From positions 1 through 64,000 of the forward strand of contig NC_079519.1 of assembly GCF_000801105.2 (NCBI RefSeq): a stretch of DNA of 64,000 nucleotides. The letters run 5' to 3'. This stretch comes from Raphanus sativus (Eukaryota; Streptophyta; Magnoliopsida; Brassicales; Brassicaceae). Of the stretch, positions 36,371 to 48,545 are shown in pieces. Made by a program: the position numbers and the translations under genes. The notes under the pieces are model-generated. The model was not told the origin of the DNA and searched no databases. It saw only the letters and a program-made list of their open reading frames with translations. Every line of letters starts with the position of its first letter. Position 1 is the first letter of the stretch.

Positions 36371-37902
36371 CTAGATTTTGACCCGCGCTTCGAAAGCGCG
36401 GGTATTATTTTTTACTTTTATGAAATATATTATTTGTTTGTAATTATTGAACATATTTATTTTAGTAAAATTTTCTTTATAATAAATTTGACACACATAG
36501 TGTCTTTGGTAAACTATGTGTTTCTCTGACTTTGTTTTATTCCCTCTCCAATCAACATATCGAAGCGCGGATATTATTTTTTACTTTTATGAAATATATT
36601 ATTTGTTTGTAATTATTGAATGTATTTATCTTAGTAAAAATTTCTTTATAATAAATTTGACATATAGAGTGTCTCTGGTAAACTATGTATTTATCTGGCT
36701 TTATTTTATTCCTTCTCCAATCAACATATTTATTTGGCTTGTTGTTAAAATAAATGATTTTAGAACGCAACTGTTTACTTTGATATTTTGTTTAAACAAT
36801 GTGACATATTTCTGTATTAATTGTGTTCAATTAAATATTTACATTGTAATTTAAATTTGTATACAAATCAACATATTTGTGTACTTTGTTATTAAAAAAA
36901 TGATTTGAATCCAAATGTAAGTACTCTTATAGTGATTTTTTCAGTTCATATAATTTTTTAAAATATATTTATTTCAACTGAACCAATTAATATTTTGTTA
37001 AATTGGCCCGTGAAATATATTTTTATACATCGATATTCAAAAGATCTGGTAACTAACGATACTCAAAAGATCTGGACCGAATCAGGTTATATGGTTATTT
37101 TTGTTACAAATATCCGAACCCGTTTTAGATACATTGGTTATTTAGATATTTTTAGGTTCCTATACATCAGAACTGAATTCATCCAGATCTAGAATGATCC
37201 AACTCAAAATCCACACATAAGTTTATAATATTCAAGCGGGACTTGGTTACCAAAAAAAAAAGGATACCCGAAAAGAACAACATGTACCTAAATAGACAGA
37301 TAATGTTCATGTCTAAATGATTATATAAATTAATAAAAAACTGTTTTATGTATTTTGCTAAATTAAGTGAAATAGAAAGAGTTTTTTTTATCAAGTAAAA
37401 TAATTATATGGAGTGGAAAATTAAGTGACAATAAATGTAGGACATTTTAAGTATTTTGATTTAAGTTATTATTTTATTCACAGAACATATTTTTGAACTA
37501 TGTTTTTGGGTACGTAATTTTCCACCGATTGTAACTAAAATAAAAATAATTTAGTAAAATAAAATAAAATAAACCAAATGTTTAATCATATGTAAAACCT
37601 AATTATTTAGCATTTTTGATTTTATAATTGGCACAAAGTTAATATTGATTAACTAATAAATAAAAATATGCACTATTATTATTATGGTAATATAATTAAT
37701 GATGTAATTTATTATTAAGGTAATATAATTAATTAAATTGTTAAACTAAGTGAAATATGGAAACACAATTAATAGATACTACTATTCAAGTTTCCAAACA
37801 CTCCATTTTTTATAGCTATAACTAAACACACCAATTTTTTTTATTAATCTTATCCAAGTATCCAAACGCACCGAATTTGTACTTCACCTTTAATAAGATA
37901 GA
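36371..37902 (-). mobile_element. Helitron, minus orientation, with duplicated 3' end
   Basis: On the minus strand it starts TCTATCTTATTAAAGG (37,902) and ends with a CCCGCGCTTTCGAAGCGCGGG hairpin and TCAAAATCTAG (36,371). The start is nearly the same as that of the Helitron at 34,549, so they are one family. About 165 bases next to the 3' end occur twice in tandem (about 36,391-36,557 and 36,562-36,727), the inner copy keeping half of the hairpin. Confidence 0.88.
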
Positions 37903-40042
37903 TGGGCCAACACCACTTATATCAGAACAAATAATGAAATTTTAAGTTTGGCATAAAAGTGATGAAAAGACTATACGTGTGTATGGTTTTAGAATGTTAC
38001 CTTCATACAAACGAAAAGAAGTTTACGGCCGTGCTTATAATGTGATTAAGTTAATATCAAGATTCAAAGAGCCTTTCTCAACTGTACGTAACCTGATATT
38101 ATATCATTGAACCCTGCTATATTAGACTCGAAGTAAGGATCAGTAACATTTATTGTCCAACTGGATTAGACAAATATAAAATTTAATGGAAAGCATATTT
38201 GCACGTGTACTCTTTAGACGTATTCCTACACTAAGACTATTTTTTGTTATTTTAGAAATTTAGAAATAGAACCAAAGAGTAACGGGACAACTTCTCATAT
38301 CTTGCCCCCTCATAAAAGACAAATACGACACATTAACATATATGGCACATTATTATTATATAATATGGTAGCCAGCAGCTCTTGGCTCATGCTTCTCTTT
38401 AGACACATGCATGATCATTTATGTAAATATACATCCTTGTTAATCCCTCTACTGAAAGCTAAGCTATAAAACAACATTTCATCTTCTGTATGAAGACTAC
38501 TATATTCAACCAAGTTAGTAAAAAGAATCAAGTCAATAATTAAAATGAATATATACAAAGTATACGCACACTGACACAAATTAGGGTCGTGTCTGAATAC
38601 AAGCCAATCAATCATAAACTTAAAGTTAGAACCTTGAAAAGTTATATTACTATTAAATACCAATTCTAAAAAATAATAATTAATTAGTTATATGGGTAGT
38701 GTATTTATTAGAAGTGAAAAAGATACACAGCCTGACTTTTATGTACATTTTAAATTCTCCTGGTTTTGGAGGACCAGATAAATAATTGAACTTCATGATC
38801 TAAAATGATCTCATGAGCCTGAGTATACAAATACATATATAATGCATATATCGTGCTGGTTAGATAATGGGTTTTCACTTAAATGCAATAAACCAATTAA
38901 TGATTTGTCTTGTCCATTGTTTTCATTTCAGCAGAAGCTAGCTAGTTTATTTATCCATTCCATAACTAATTTTAAATAATTAAACGGAAAGCATGCAGTT
39001 TATCTCAGTTTCTAACCATCTTCTCTGGTCGAGAAAGATGCCAACCATTTTTATTTTATAACTCGAATTTGCTTTTAATTTAGCTTTTTAATAAAAAAAC
39101 ATAATTACGCCGCTTTTGTTCCATAAACAATAATTAAGGAGCATGGATGCTAGTTGGAGAGATCAGAATTCAGATAGTTAGCCAAATCTGATGCGGACAC
39201 ATGCCAATTTGACCAAGTGGTACTATATATTATATTACTCACTTAATACGTTAAACTGATTTAATATCAACTTGCTACTACAAAATGTATCCACAAAGCA
39301 ACCTATATGTGTGTACGCTATAAACTTTATATACATTTTGTTGTTATTACGTACCATTTCTGTTTGTACTCCATTATACAAATACGGTGAATCTATTCCG
39401 CTTGGTACTGCATTGGAGAACTTGTTCCGAAAACTACGCACATGTAGACTTAGATTTATTTTCGTTCTGCCAAAACAACTAAAAGAAACCTGCGGCCTCC
39501 GATCCTCAGGTTACATATTATCAATTTTTTACCTGTGGATCGTATGCATACAACAAAGTGTACAAAGGTATCGTTAATCTTTCGTTAGAAAAAAGGAACG
39601 AACTAAACTCCAAAGTTTGTGTGTGTTTGCAAAAGTTTTGATAATAATGGGAAGCACACAAAAAAATGTCATTAGGATTTTTCCAAAACTTTAACGACTC
39701 GACAAGCAAATCATATAATGAGAGAATCTCTTAATTTTTCCCATTGGTGGATACTAGGACCCATGCTGATTAGGCATTAGATTCCTAACTCAAGCAACAT
39801 TGTATTTTATTAATAGTGTCTATTCAAATACGTATAAATCTACATATGACAAAGGAAAAGAGAAAAGAAAAATAGTCATACACGACGAACACTGTATGTA
39901 TATAAATGTATTCTAAAAAGGTACACAAAAGGCCACACCCAGTAAAAAATTGTACATCGACTTTAGTTGACCTGAGTTGAAAAACTGGAATTAATTCTCC
40001 GATAGAATAAACGTTATCGATTCCAGGGTTTATATTCTTTTT
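37903..40042. other. Intergenic DNA, nothing recognised
   Basis: About 2.1 kb of AT-rich sequence. Frames up to about 100 codons occur but show no domain or codon-bias signal. Confidence 0.5.
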
Positions 40043-41249
40043 TGTTGTTGATGTCTAATGATATATGGTGTTTTATACATCATTGTATATATGTTTTCTA
40101 ATTGGTTTTCAAGTCTTTATCGAGTCTTTCTAGTCCTTTTCGAGTCATTACAGGTCTGGAGTTGCACTGGATGGGAGATGGACCTGCTGGACAAAAGAAG
40201 CAGAAAACAGTGCAGTTTGGTGATTTTCACGCAGAACAGTCTGATGACTGCTCCCGATCAAGCGGAACAAGCAGACGGAGTGATCCCGCGGTTGTTCCCG
40301 ACGAATAAGGAAAATACAACATCTCGGGATTTGCCCTAATTATCCTCTTTTTCTCTCTGGCCGCCTGTGGCCTTTGATATATCATATTTTCTGTTTTCTC
40401 TTTATCATTCTACGCTATTCTAGACACAAGAAACCATTGGAGACTTTTAGATTATTGGATTTTGCTTATTGTAAAGGGAGAAGGCTCCATCTCTCTCTCC
40501 ATAGAGAAGATTATCCTGAACCCTCTCTTTGTTTCTGTTATATTTATGCAGTTTATTCTTCTATGAACTCTGTGTTTTCTCTGTTCATGGCTGAGTAGTC
40601 GGCTTGCTTGTCTAGGGTTCTAGGGTGTTGATTTCGTGAGCTAAACATAGATAAGTGAATCACTCGATTGTCTTCATTCATAACCATTCTTACTGCTTGC
40701 ATTAAACTGGCCGCTTTAATGTTAGATCATAGGTTTAATCTGATCATCAAAAGTGCTTAGGTTGCTAGATCTGTTTTGAATGAGCATTGCATCCCTAATC
40801 AGCGAAAGTAGATATTAGGGTGTTCTGTGAACCTATCGGACTTGATCTCTATTGCTTGTTGTCGCTTCTCACCTCAACGACAGTTAGACGGTGAGATCGA
40901 TCAGCATAGGAAGCAGTATCACGATAGTGGACTGTTCTACTTGAGTGATCCGAGTTCTAGACTGTTCTATTTAGCACTTGAATAATTGTTTGGCTCACAA
41001 GTATTGACACCCGATGAAGTAACCCTAGGCTGGCTTCTCTTTAATCTGAATTCACATTTACTTTATTTTATTTGCTGCTTGTTACAAAACTCAAAACCCC
41101 CATATTGTTTTAGCTTAATATTGATCCTATAGAAATAAAGTGTAAGAGTTGGTCTCTGTGGATTCGATCCTAAAGTGCTACATCGACATACCATTCGATT
41201 GTGGTAGTGTGCACATTAGGTTAATTGGTGTGCGTGAACACGAATATCA
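40043..41249 (+). repeat. Probable 5' LTR of the Athila-type element
   Basis: The right end is set by the primer site 4 bases later. The left end (TGTTGTTGATG) is a guess. The segment GGCTGAGTAGTCGGCTTGC and the following text resemble Athila LTRs from memory. Confidence 0.45.
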
Positions 41250-41252
41250 ATT

Positions 41253-41270
41253 TGGCGCCGTTGCCGGGGA
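41253..41270 (+). other. Primer-binding site (tRNA-Asp type)
   Basis: TGGCGCCGTTGCCGGGGA, the primer site typical of Athila and related plant gypsy elements, complementary to a tRNA 3' end. Confidence 0.85.
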
Positions 41271-41402
41271 CCATCTTTTACCTTTATTTTTCGGTTATTT
41301 ATTTAGTCTAAGACCTCTAACTTGCTCTTTTCTCTTTGTTGCAGGAGATCGCAAGGTTTAGAAAATCAGAACAGACAACAACCAAGGCCTACTGACACCA
41401 CC

Positions 41403-42382
41403 ATGGGTGATCACGGTCATCAAGATGATCTCGCTGCAGCAATGCAACTGATGCAACAACAGATGCTTCAGATGCAGCAGACCATCCAAGCTCAGCAAGC
41501 AGCTGCAGAACAATATGCTCAACAGGCTGCTCTCGCGCGGCAAGAACAAGCAGCGCAGACTGTTCCAATCGGGGAGAGAAACCTTCCGCGGAACATTCCT
41601 ACTACGCGCTCTGCATTGTTCCTCCACTCTGCACCAGGCAGGACTTCGAGATCAAGCCTGCTCTGATTGATCTGGTGCAGCGAAAAGTGTTCTCTGGTCT
41701 CTCTGCAGAAATTCCAATGGAGCATATTGAGAATTTCGAAAAAGTCTGCAGTTTCACTCGTGCGAATGGTGTGCCACCAGACTACATCAAGTGCATGTTA
41801 TTCCCATTCTCTCTTGATGGAAAAGCTGCACGGTGGTTGAACTCTCTCCCTACCGGCTCTCTCACATCGTGGGAACAGGTCCGATCAGCGTTCCTCAACC
41901 ATTTCTACTCTAAGGCGAGAACAGCTACATTGAGGAACAAGATCACCTCATTCAGACAGCTCCATGATGAGCCTTTTTGTGACGCATGGGAGCGCTTCAA
42001 TGACTACCAGAGAGAATGTCCTCACCATGGATTTGATGATGATTACCTCCTGGGCATTTTCTATGATGGGGTGGACTGGAAATACCAAGGTGCTCTAAAC
42101 TCTTCGAGCAATGGAGACTTCATGACTCAGACCACTGATGGAGCGCTCAAGCTGATTGAGAACATGGCAGCTAGCTCAGCCAATGAGAATCAGGAGAGCA
42201 ACCGCTCCAAGAAAGGGAACAGTGTACACACTCAGAAAATTGATGAGCTAACAGCTAGGTCGATCAACTACTGCAGAACAACCAGGCACAAGGATCTGGG
42301 TATCAGAACACCATCCGCAGAGCAATCAGCAAGTTGTTCCAGCCGCGAGTGCTCCGACTGCAGGGAACAGTCCGCCAGATGA
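41403..42382 (+). pseudogene. Athila-type gag, frameshifted
   Basis: Starts MGDHGHQDDLAAAMQLMQQQ with a Gln-rich coiled-coil-like N-terminus. The frame is lost near 41,600-41,670 and resumes in another phase as LDGKAARWLNSLPTGSLTSW, FLNHFYSKARTATLRNKI and DEPFCDAWERFNDY, the core of the retrotransposon gag domain (capsid). After about 42,200 it degenerates again. The product would be a capsid protein; this copy cannot make one. Confidence 0.8.
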
Positions 42383-42748
42383 TCTGAAAAATCTGAACAT
42401 TATGATGCAGCAGATGCTCCAGAGCCAGCAACTTCAGGTCAAGGCACTGAATCAGGTTACCACAGACATCAACACCAGGATGGACAGCATGTTCACGAGC
42501 TGAATTCAAAATATGATACTGTGAGCAACCACATAAAGAAGATTGATGTTCAGCTTGCTCAAACTGCTGAAACTGTTAAAAACAGCAAGAGATCATTCGC
42601 GGAAAGAGTGTGATGAATTCTAGGGTTGAGCACTGTAATGCAACCGAGCAGAGAAGTGAGAAATCTGAGGAAAACAAGTGGAACAACTGTTCGCTGAGAC
42701 TGTTCTGGGCACAGAACAGAGAACAGAGCAATCTGCTAGCTCTAGAGT

Positions 42749-42810
42749 GACTGCTCCCGCGACTGCTCCCACGACTGCTCCCGCGACTGCTCCCGCGACT
42801 GCTCCCGCCC
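42749..42810 (+). repeat. 12-bp minisatellite in the degenerate gag tail
   Basis: Five copies of GACTGCTCCCGC (one with an A change) in tandem, which in frame would give an Ala/Thr/Pro repeat. A similar GACTGCTCCCG occurs in the LTR near 40,247. Confidence 0.9.
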
Positions 42811-42884
42811 CGACGGATCTCCTGATATTCCACCAGTGCGAGTCTATGTTCCTAAGGTTCCCTATCCGATTCACCTAGACACCT

Positions 42885-43230
42885 GAAGGTGTTGCCTAAG
42901 GTTGATGACCCTGGAAAATTTGCTTTTCCATGTTCTATTGCTGGAGTAGAATTTGAGGGAAGCTCTTTGGTGACTCTGGATCTTGTGTGAATCTTGTCTC
43001 AAAGGCGATTGTAGACAAGTTGGGCATTACTGAAGTTTGAGTTTCTCAGGTGACTCTGACTTTTGCAAACTCTTCCAGAGCAGTTCCTTATGGCCACCAT
43101 TCGCAACTTCTTGTCCAAGTTGGGGACTGTGTTCTCCATACTGAATTTCAGGTTGTTGAGATGAACAAGGATCATGAGATGCCTTTGATTTTAGGAAGGA
43201 CATTTAATGGCTACAGTGGGAGCAATCGTT
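42885..43230 (+). pseudogene. Retropepsin-like fragment of the Athila-type element
   Basis: Contains a DSGSCVNLVSKAIVDKLG motif (active-site DSG), then a TGA, then LLVQVGDCVLHTEFQVVEMN and MPLILGRTF, the usual end of this domain. Stops and shifts prevent a product. Confidence 0.7.
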
Positions 43231-44568
43231 GATATGCCTAATAAGAGTCTCCTTCTCCCACATCAACAAGAATGTCTTCTATCAGGCTGTTCCCACCAGA
43301 TTTCAGAAACTACACGCCTCTTGCATCTCAAGTATTCTGTGGAGAAAAGCTGAAGGTTGTTTCAAGGAAGGAGCTTGGTAAAAACAGTGAGTTCAAGGAA
43401 GTTCTGAATGGAGATCCTCAAATGATACAAGAAATCAGTGGGAATGCAAGGGTGAAAGAGAAAGTCCAGAAGAAAATGGTCAAGAGGAGATCCTACTATG
43501 ACTTTGACACCTCACTGGTGTGATGAGAAATTCATTGAGTATGAGGTAAAGTGCAAGGGTACCTCTAAACCTTTCTCTAAAGTCAGAGTTATTCTCACTG
43601 ATAGAGCTGAAAGAGAAAGGAGAAGCTGCTGTGAAAGGGTTGTTGAGCAGAGTTTTGAAGCTGAACATGTCTGATTTGTGAGCTTGTTTTGGAACAAGCC
43701 CTCATGCTCAACCCGACTGATCCCTGTCACCAAGTCAAGCTAGTGACTTTAACCAAGCGCTTGTGGGAGGCAACCCACTGGTAAGTGTAAATATAACTTG
43801 GTTTGTTTTTGTTTGCTTATTTTCGTTTTTTTAGTTTATGAGTTTTCAGGTCAAAAGCAGAAAAATTCGAGATAACTTCGAAAAATTCTGGGTTGCAGAA
43901 GACGGAGCTCCTGTTCTGCAGGAGCAAGAACAACCGCCCAGGTGAAATCTGGCGACAGAACACCCAGAATTTTTCGGAGCACCCGCTCTAGGTAAGTATC
44001 TCGACCAAAAAATTTGTAAATTTTGTTTTCACCTTCTCTCTGATTATTTTCACACGAGACGTTGTGAAGTAAGTCTGGGGGAGGTTCTTCGTCGTTTACT
44101 AACTCGTGTTGTTTCTTTTGTTTTTCTCTTGAGTCAGTTTGAGTCATTTTTTTAGGATCGAGTCAGTCAAAGTTTGTGGGAATTAGGACCTTAATTCTGT
44201 GTTGATCACTAACCACCTCGTGCTTTAGTTGTCTATTCAGTGACCTAGCAGTGGCGAAAGACACACATGTGGACCGGAACACCTGACATATCTCACTGAA
44301 TTCTCCAGAAGTTCTCAGCCGATCAGGTTACACTGGGTAGACTTAACTCCAATACTTGAACCTAATCTTGACTGAATTTTCTTGTTATGGGCACTAGATC
44401 AGGGAAACGAGAACTACAACTCAGGACTTTCTTATCCTTTATATCCATCTTGTTGTTCCTGAGTGGCTAGCTCATCTTTAGCTAGTTCCCACCCTGCACC
44501 TTATGCCTTTATTCCACCTTCATGCATTTGTTTTTCAGTGTTATATGTGCAGATATGTGCAAAAAGGT

Positions 44569-44668
44569 NNNNNNNNNNNNNNNNNNNNNNNNNNNNNNNN
44601 NNNNNNNNNNNNNNNNNNNNNNNNNNNNNNNNNNNNNNNNNNNNNNNNNNNNNNNNNNNNNNNNNNNN
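44569..44668. other. Assembly gap of exactly 100 N
   Basis: A 100-N run is the usual placeholder for a gap of unknown length. It lies between the two arms of the inverted duplication, so their relative order and orientation rest on scaffolding. Confidence 0.99.
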
Positions 44669-44894
44669 CCTCGTAAATTCCTCGGTTAGCTTTCGACGTA
44701 AATAACTCGTATAATGCGAATTTTTGAATTAATAAATAATATTGATAAATTTAATAATTATTAATTTAATTTAGTAAAAATATTTATATATTTGTGGTTT
44801 ATAAATAAATTTTAAATAAAATTCAAATGCAACAAAATATTTTATATATAAATAAGTTTTGGATTTTATAATACATAAATCGAAAAAAACTAAG

Positions 44895-45330
44895 GCCCGT
44901 TCATCGCCTCGTAGAATTCCTTGCTCCTCCTCATAACATCCTCCTCGTCATGTGTGCCCGATGACTCGCCTGGAATGGGATTTTGTTGTTTCATGTTCCT
45001 CAACAAAGTTTCTCATTCCGGATTTGTGGCCGCTATAACGTCGATGAAGGCCTCGAGTCCACTCACACGGAACCGCCGGCACCTGAAGAAGAACCTGGAG
45101 GGTCTAACTGACTACCAGGCTCACCGAACATGTCTCTGTAGTGAGCAGTAAGCATGTTCTTGCGAACCTGCAAAATATATTTTTTGAGTTTATGATCATC
45201 AATAATAAAAAATCTATCATCAATAATTTAAAAATCTATCTAACGAACATAAATTCCATAAACCTATCTAAATTCCCTAAACTAACCACCTAATATACTA
45301 AACTAATTATGGGGAGCGAGGAAATTACCA
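44895..45330 (-). pseudogene. Unrecognised spliced ORF fragment within the CACTA element
   Basis: On the minus strand a frame reads RKNMLTAHYRDMFGEPGS, then LDPPGSSSGAGGSV, with an acceptor-like TTTTGCAG before it. I do not recognise the domain. It may be the remnant of an element-encoded accessory protein. Downstream the frame is interrupted. Confidence 0.35.
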
Positions 45331-45629
45331 TTTCGAAGGAGAGAGGAATGGGAGAGGAGTTGGAGAGGAAATGGGGAGGAATTGGAGAGGAAGTTGGGAC
45401 GAATGGAGAGTGTGAGGTTTGGGTTGTATATATAACTTACGAAGGCGTCGCAATTTCCTTGTAGCTTTACGAGGAATTAATGAGGCCCGTCTTTTATTTC
45501 CTCGTAAAATCCTCGTAAACTTACGAGGAAATTGCGAGGCCCGTCCCAAATCCAACGACGAATAAGCGAGGCCCGTCTTTCTGGTCCTCGTAAATGCCTC
45601 GTAAATTACGAGTTTTTAACGAGGTAAAT

Positions 45630-47530
45630 TTCTAAACCTCTAAAATCAGAAACCCCAAACCCCAAACCCTAAACCCCATCTTTCTTATATTCTACTTCAT
45701 ATATTACAAACATATCTTCCTTTTAACCTCAATATCTTCTTAACATTTCAAAACTCAAAATTTAAAACCACAATTCTTTAACTTCTAATATCAATCTCTT
45801 CTTTCTAATATAAACTTATACAAAATCAAATTATTTATTTTGCAACAAAAATATAATCTTTTGAAGATTTGAAAATATAATCTTTTGAAAATGATAAAAT
45901 ATAATCTTTTGAAAATTATAAAATTATTAATGGGGTTTGGAGTTTGGGCTTTAGACAAAATAGAAGAAAGATGGGGTTTGGGGTTTAGGGTTTAGGGGTT
46001 TAGACAAAATATCTCGTTAAAACCTCGTAAACCAACGAGGAAATTACGAAGAAATAAACGACGGGCCTCGGTAATTCCACGTAAGCGTACGAGGTCTTTA
46101 CGACGATTTCATCTTACGTAGAATTAACGAGGCTCGCATTTGCTTTTTTTTTATTTTCGTCGTTATTTCCTCGTTAACTACGAGGAATTAACGAGGTATG
46201 CTTTCTAAACGCCTAAAATCTAAAACCCCAAACCACAAACACCATCTTTCTTATCTTCTACTCTTCATTCCAAATTTCAAAACTCAAAATTTAAAACCAC
46301 AATTCTTTAACTTCTAATATCAATCTCTTCTTTCTAATATAAACTTATACAAAATCAAATTATTTATTTTGCAACAAAAATACAATCTTTTGAAGATTTG
46401 AAAATATAATATTTTGAAAATTATAAAATTATTAATGGGGTTTGGAGTTTGGGATTTAGACAAAATAGAAGAAAGATGGGGTTTGGGGTTTAGGGTTTAG
46501 GGGTTTAGACAAAATATCTCGTTAAAACCTCGTAAACCTACGAGGAAATTACGAGGAAATAAAAGACGGGTCTCGGTAATTCCACGTAAGCTTACGAGGC
46601 CTTTACGACGATTTCGTCTTACGTGGAATTAACGAGGCTCGCATTTTTTTTTCGTCGTTATTTCCTCGTTAACTACGAGGAATTAACGAGGTATGCTTTC
46701 TAAACGCCTAAAATCTAAAACCCCAAACCACAAACACCATCTTTCTTATCTTCTACTATTCATTACAAATTTCAAAACTCAAAATTTAAAACCACAATTC
46801 TTTAACTTCTGATATCAATCTCTTCTTTCTAATATAAACTTATACAAAATCAAATTATTTATTTTGCAACAAAAATATATTTTGAAGATTTGAAAATATA
46901 ATATTTTGAAAATTATAAAATTATTAATGGGGTTTGGAGTTTGGGATTTAGACAAAATAGAAGAAATATGAGGGTTTAGGGGTTTAGACAAAATATCTCG
47001 TTAAAACCTCGTAAACCCACGAGGAAATTACGAGGAAATAAACGACGGGCCTCGGTAATTCCACGTAAGCTTACGAGGCCTTTACGACGATTTCGTCTTA
47101 CGTGGAATTAACGAGGCTCGCATTTTTTTTTCGTCGTTATTTCCTCGTTAACTACGAGGAATGAACGAGGTATTCTTTCTAAATGCCTAAAATCTAAAAC
47201 CCCAAACCAGAAACACCATCTTTCTTATCTTCTACTCTTCATTCCAAATTTCAAAACTCAAAATTTAAAACCACAATTCTTTAACTTCTAATATCAATCT
47301 CTTCTTTCTAATATAAACTTATACAAAATCAAATTATTTATTTTGCAACAAAAATACAATCTTTTGAAGATTTGAAAATATAATCTTTTGAAAATTATAA
47401 AATTATTAATGGTGTTTGGAGTTTGGGATTTAGACAAAATAGAAGAAAGATGGGGTTTGGGGTTTAGGGTTTAGGGGTTTAGACAAAATATCTCGTTTAA
47501 AATCACGTAAAACATTTCCTCGTAAAGAAG
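45630..47530 (+). repeat. Tandem array of about 480-570-bp units with telomere-like ends
   Basis: The marker CTAAAATC...AAACCCCAAACC occurs at about 45,639, 46,212, 46,707 and 47,186, giving periods of about 573, 495 and 479. Each unit has a CCCCAAACCCTAAACCCC-type stretch plus CATCTTTCTT at one side and its inverse (AAGAAAGATGGGG, then GGGTTTAGGGTTTAGGGG) about 300 bases later, so each can fold back. Units also carry CACTA subterminal motifs. Confidence 0.88.
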
Positions 47531-47808
47531 ACGCGAATTTACGTTGTGTTTACGAGGAAACTCTATTTCCTCATTTCCTCGTAAAGATGATGCAAGCTTT
47601 ACGTGGTTTTAACGAGGAAAGAGAATTTCCTCGTTAAAACCACGTAACTTTACGTTGTTTTAACGAGGAAATGTTTTCTTCGTTACTTTACGAGGAAATA
47701 ACGACGTTTTGTTCTTTCTTTGTAATTTCCTCGTAAAGTCGACGTAATTTTACGAGGATTTTATTTCCTCGTTAATTTTCCTCGCCAAAGTGTTGTTTTC
47801 TTGTAGTG

Positions 47809-48545
47809 ATGTGTACATTAAAATGTTGAAACTTGCAAAATTATTCAATTAGATAGTATGATATTATTGTAATGTTTTAATGATATATATGTATGTGTAC
47901 ATTGGTTTACATATCCACATGTTTTAATGATATATATATGTGTACATCGTTTTACATAGCTACATGGAATTTTTTATAATAGTGTTATGTTAAATGATAG
48001 TTACATGTACACATATATACTGCTATACGACTTGGCTGTGTACACAATGTGAGGTGTACATGTGTACACATAATACATCATTTGAGCAATTTCTCTCTGG
48101 TTTCTTGATTGTTTTATTCATTATCTTTGTACATAGTGAAATAATACTTGTATAATGATAATGATGTACATGTCATATTCATCTTGACTGTGTGTGTGTA
48201 AGATAAAGTATAAATGACGTACATGTGTACAAATATGGAGATGTACATGTGTACGATAAATATGATAGTGTACATATTTGGGTCAAGGATTATATTTGGA
48301 TTCAGTCAGATTTCAAGAATGCCCTTACCATGTGTGTACATGGAAAGAAAAAATCCACATGTACATTGTTTTAACATTATCTTGAGTTTATGAAGTCGCA
48401 TGGCTTAGTTATTTAGATAGAAAACATACAAAAAACTAGAAATGTGTACACAATCACTTTGATGTATAATAAAAAATTAGTGTACAATCATTTTGATGTA
48501 TAATACAAAATCAGGTGTACACATGTACAGTTTGAATGCAATGTA
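47809..48545. repeat. TGTACA-rich low-complexity region
   Basis: The words TGTACA, GTGTACA and ATGTACATGTGTACA occur dozens of times at irregular spacing over about 730 bases. No frame. Origin unknown; it may be the body of another transposon or a decayed satellite. Confidence 0.75.

Larger units (their letters stand above)
40043..44568 (+). mobile_element. Degenerate Athila-type Ty3/gypsy retrotransposon, cut by the gap
   Basis: Order seen: a probable 5' LTR (start uncertain, end about 41,249), a tRNA-Asp-type primer site, a gag frame, a retropepsin-like segment, then text of the Athila type (GGGAGGCAACCCACTGG at about 43,766; GTCTGGGGGAGG at about 44,071). Reverse transcriptase and integrase are missing and frames are broken. 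The 3' LTR, if any, is inside or beyond the N gap. The element is non-functional; family assignment rests on the primer site and gag. Confidence 0.75.
44669..47808 (-). mobile_element. CACTA (En/Spm-like) transposon end
   Basis: The right border is CACTACAAGAAAACAACAC on the minus strand (47,808-47,790), the classic CACTA terminus, followed by ATG as a possible 3-bp target copy. Dozens of short subterminal repeats (ACGAGGAAAT, TTTCCTCGTAAA, TTACGAGG) fill the region in both orientations, as expected of CACTA subterminal binding sites. The left terminus was not found and may lie in or beyond the gap. No transposase frame is visible. Confidence 0.8.

Noticed and set aside
36320..36854. Small ORFs in the Helitron at 36.4-37.9 kb
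   Set aside because: Created by the tandem-duplicated AT-rich end; no protein character.
44463..44705. ORF that spans the N gap
   Set aside because: Its middle is unknown sequence; the frame across the N's is meaningless.
45630..47530. CRISPR-like or telomeric array
   Set aside because: Units are hundreds of bases long, the genome is eukaryotic, and telomere-like words are interspersed rather than a pure terminal repeat.
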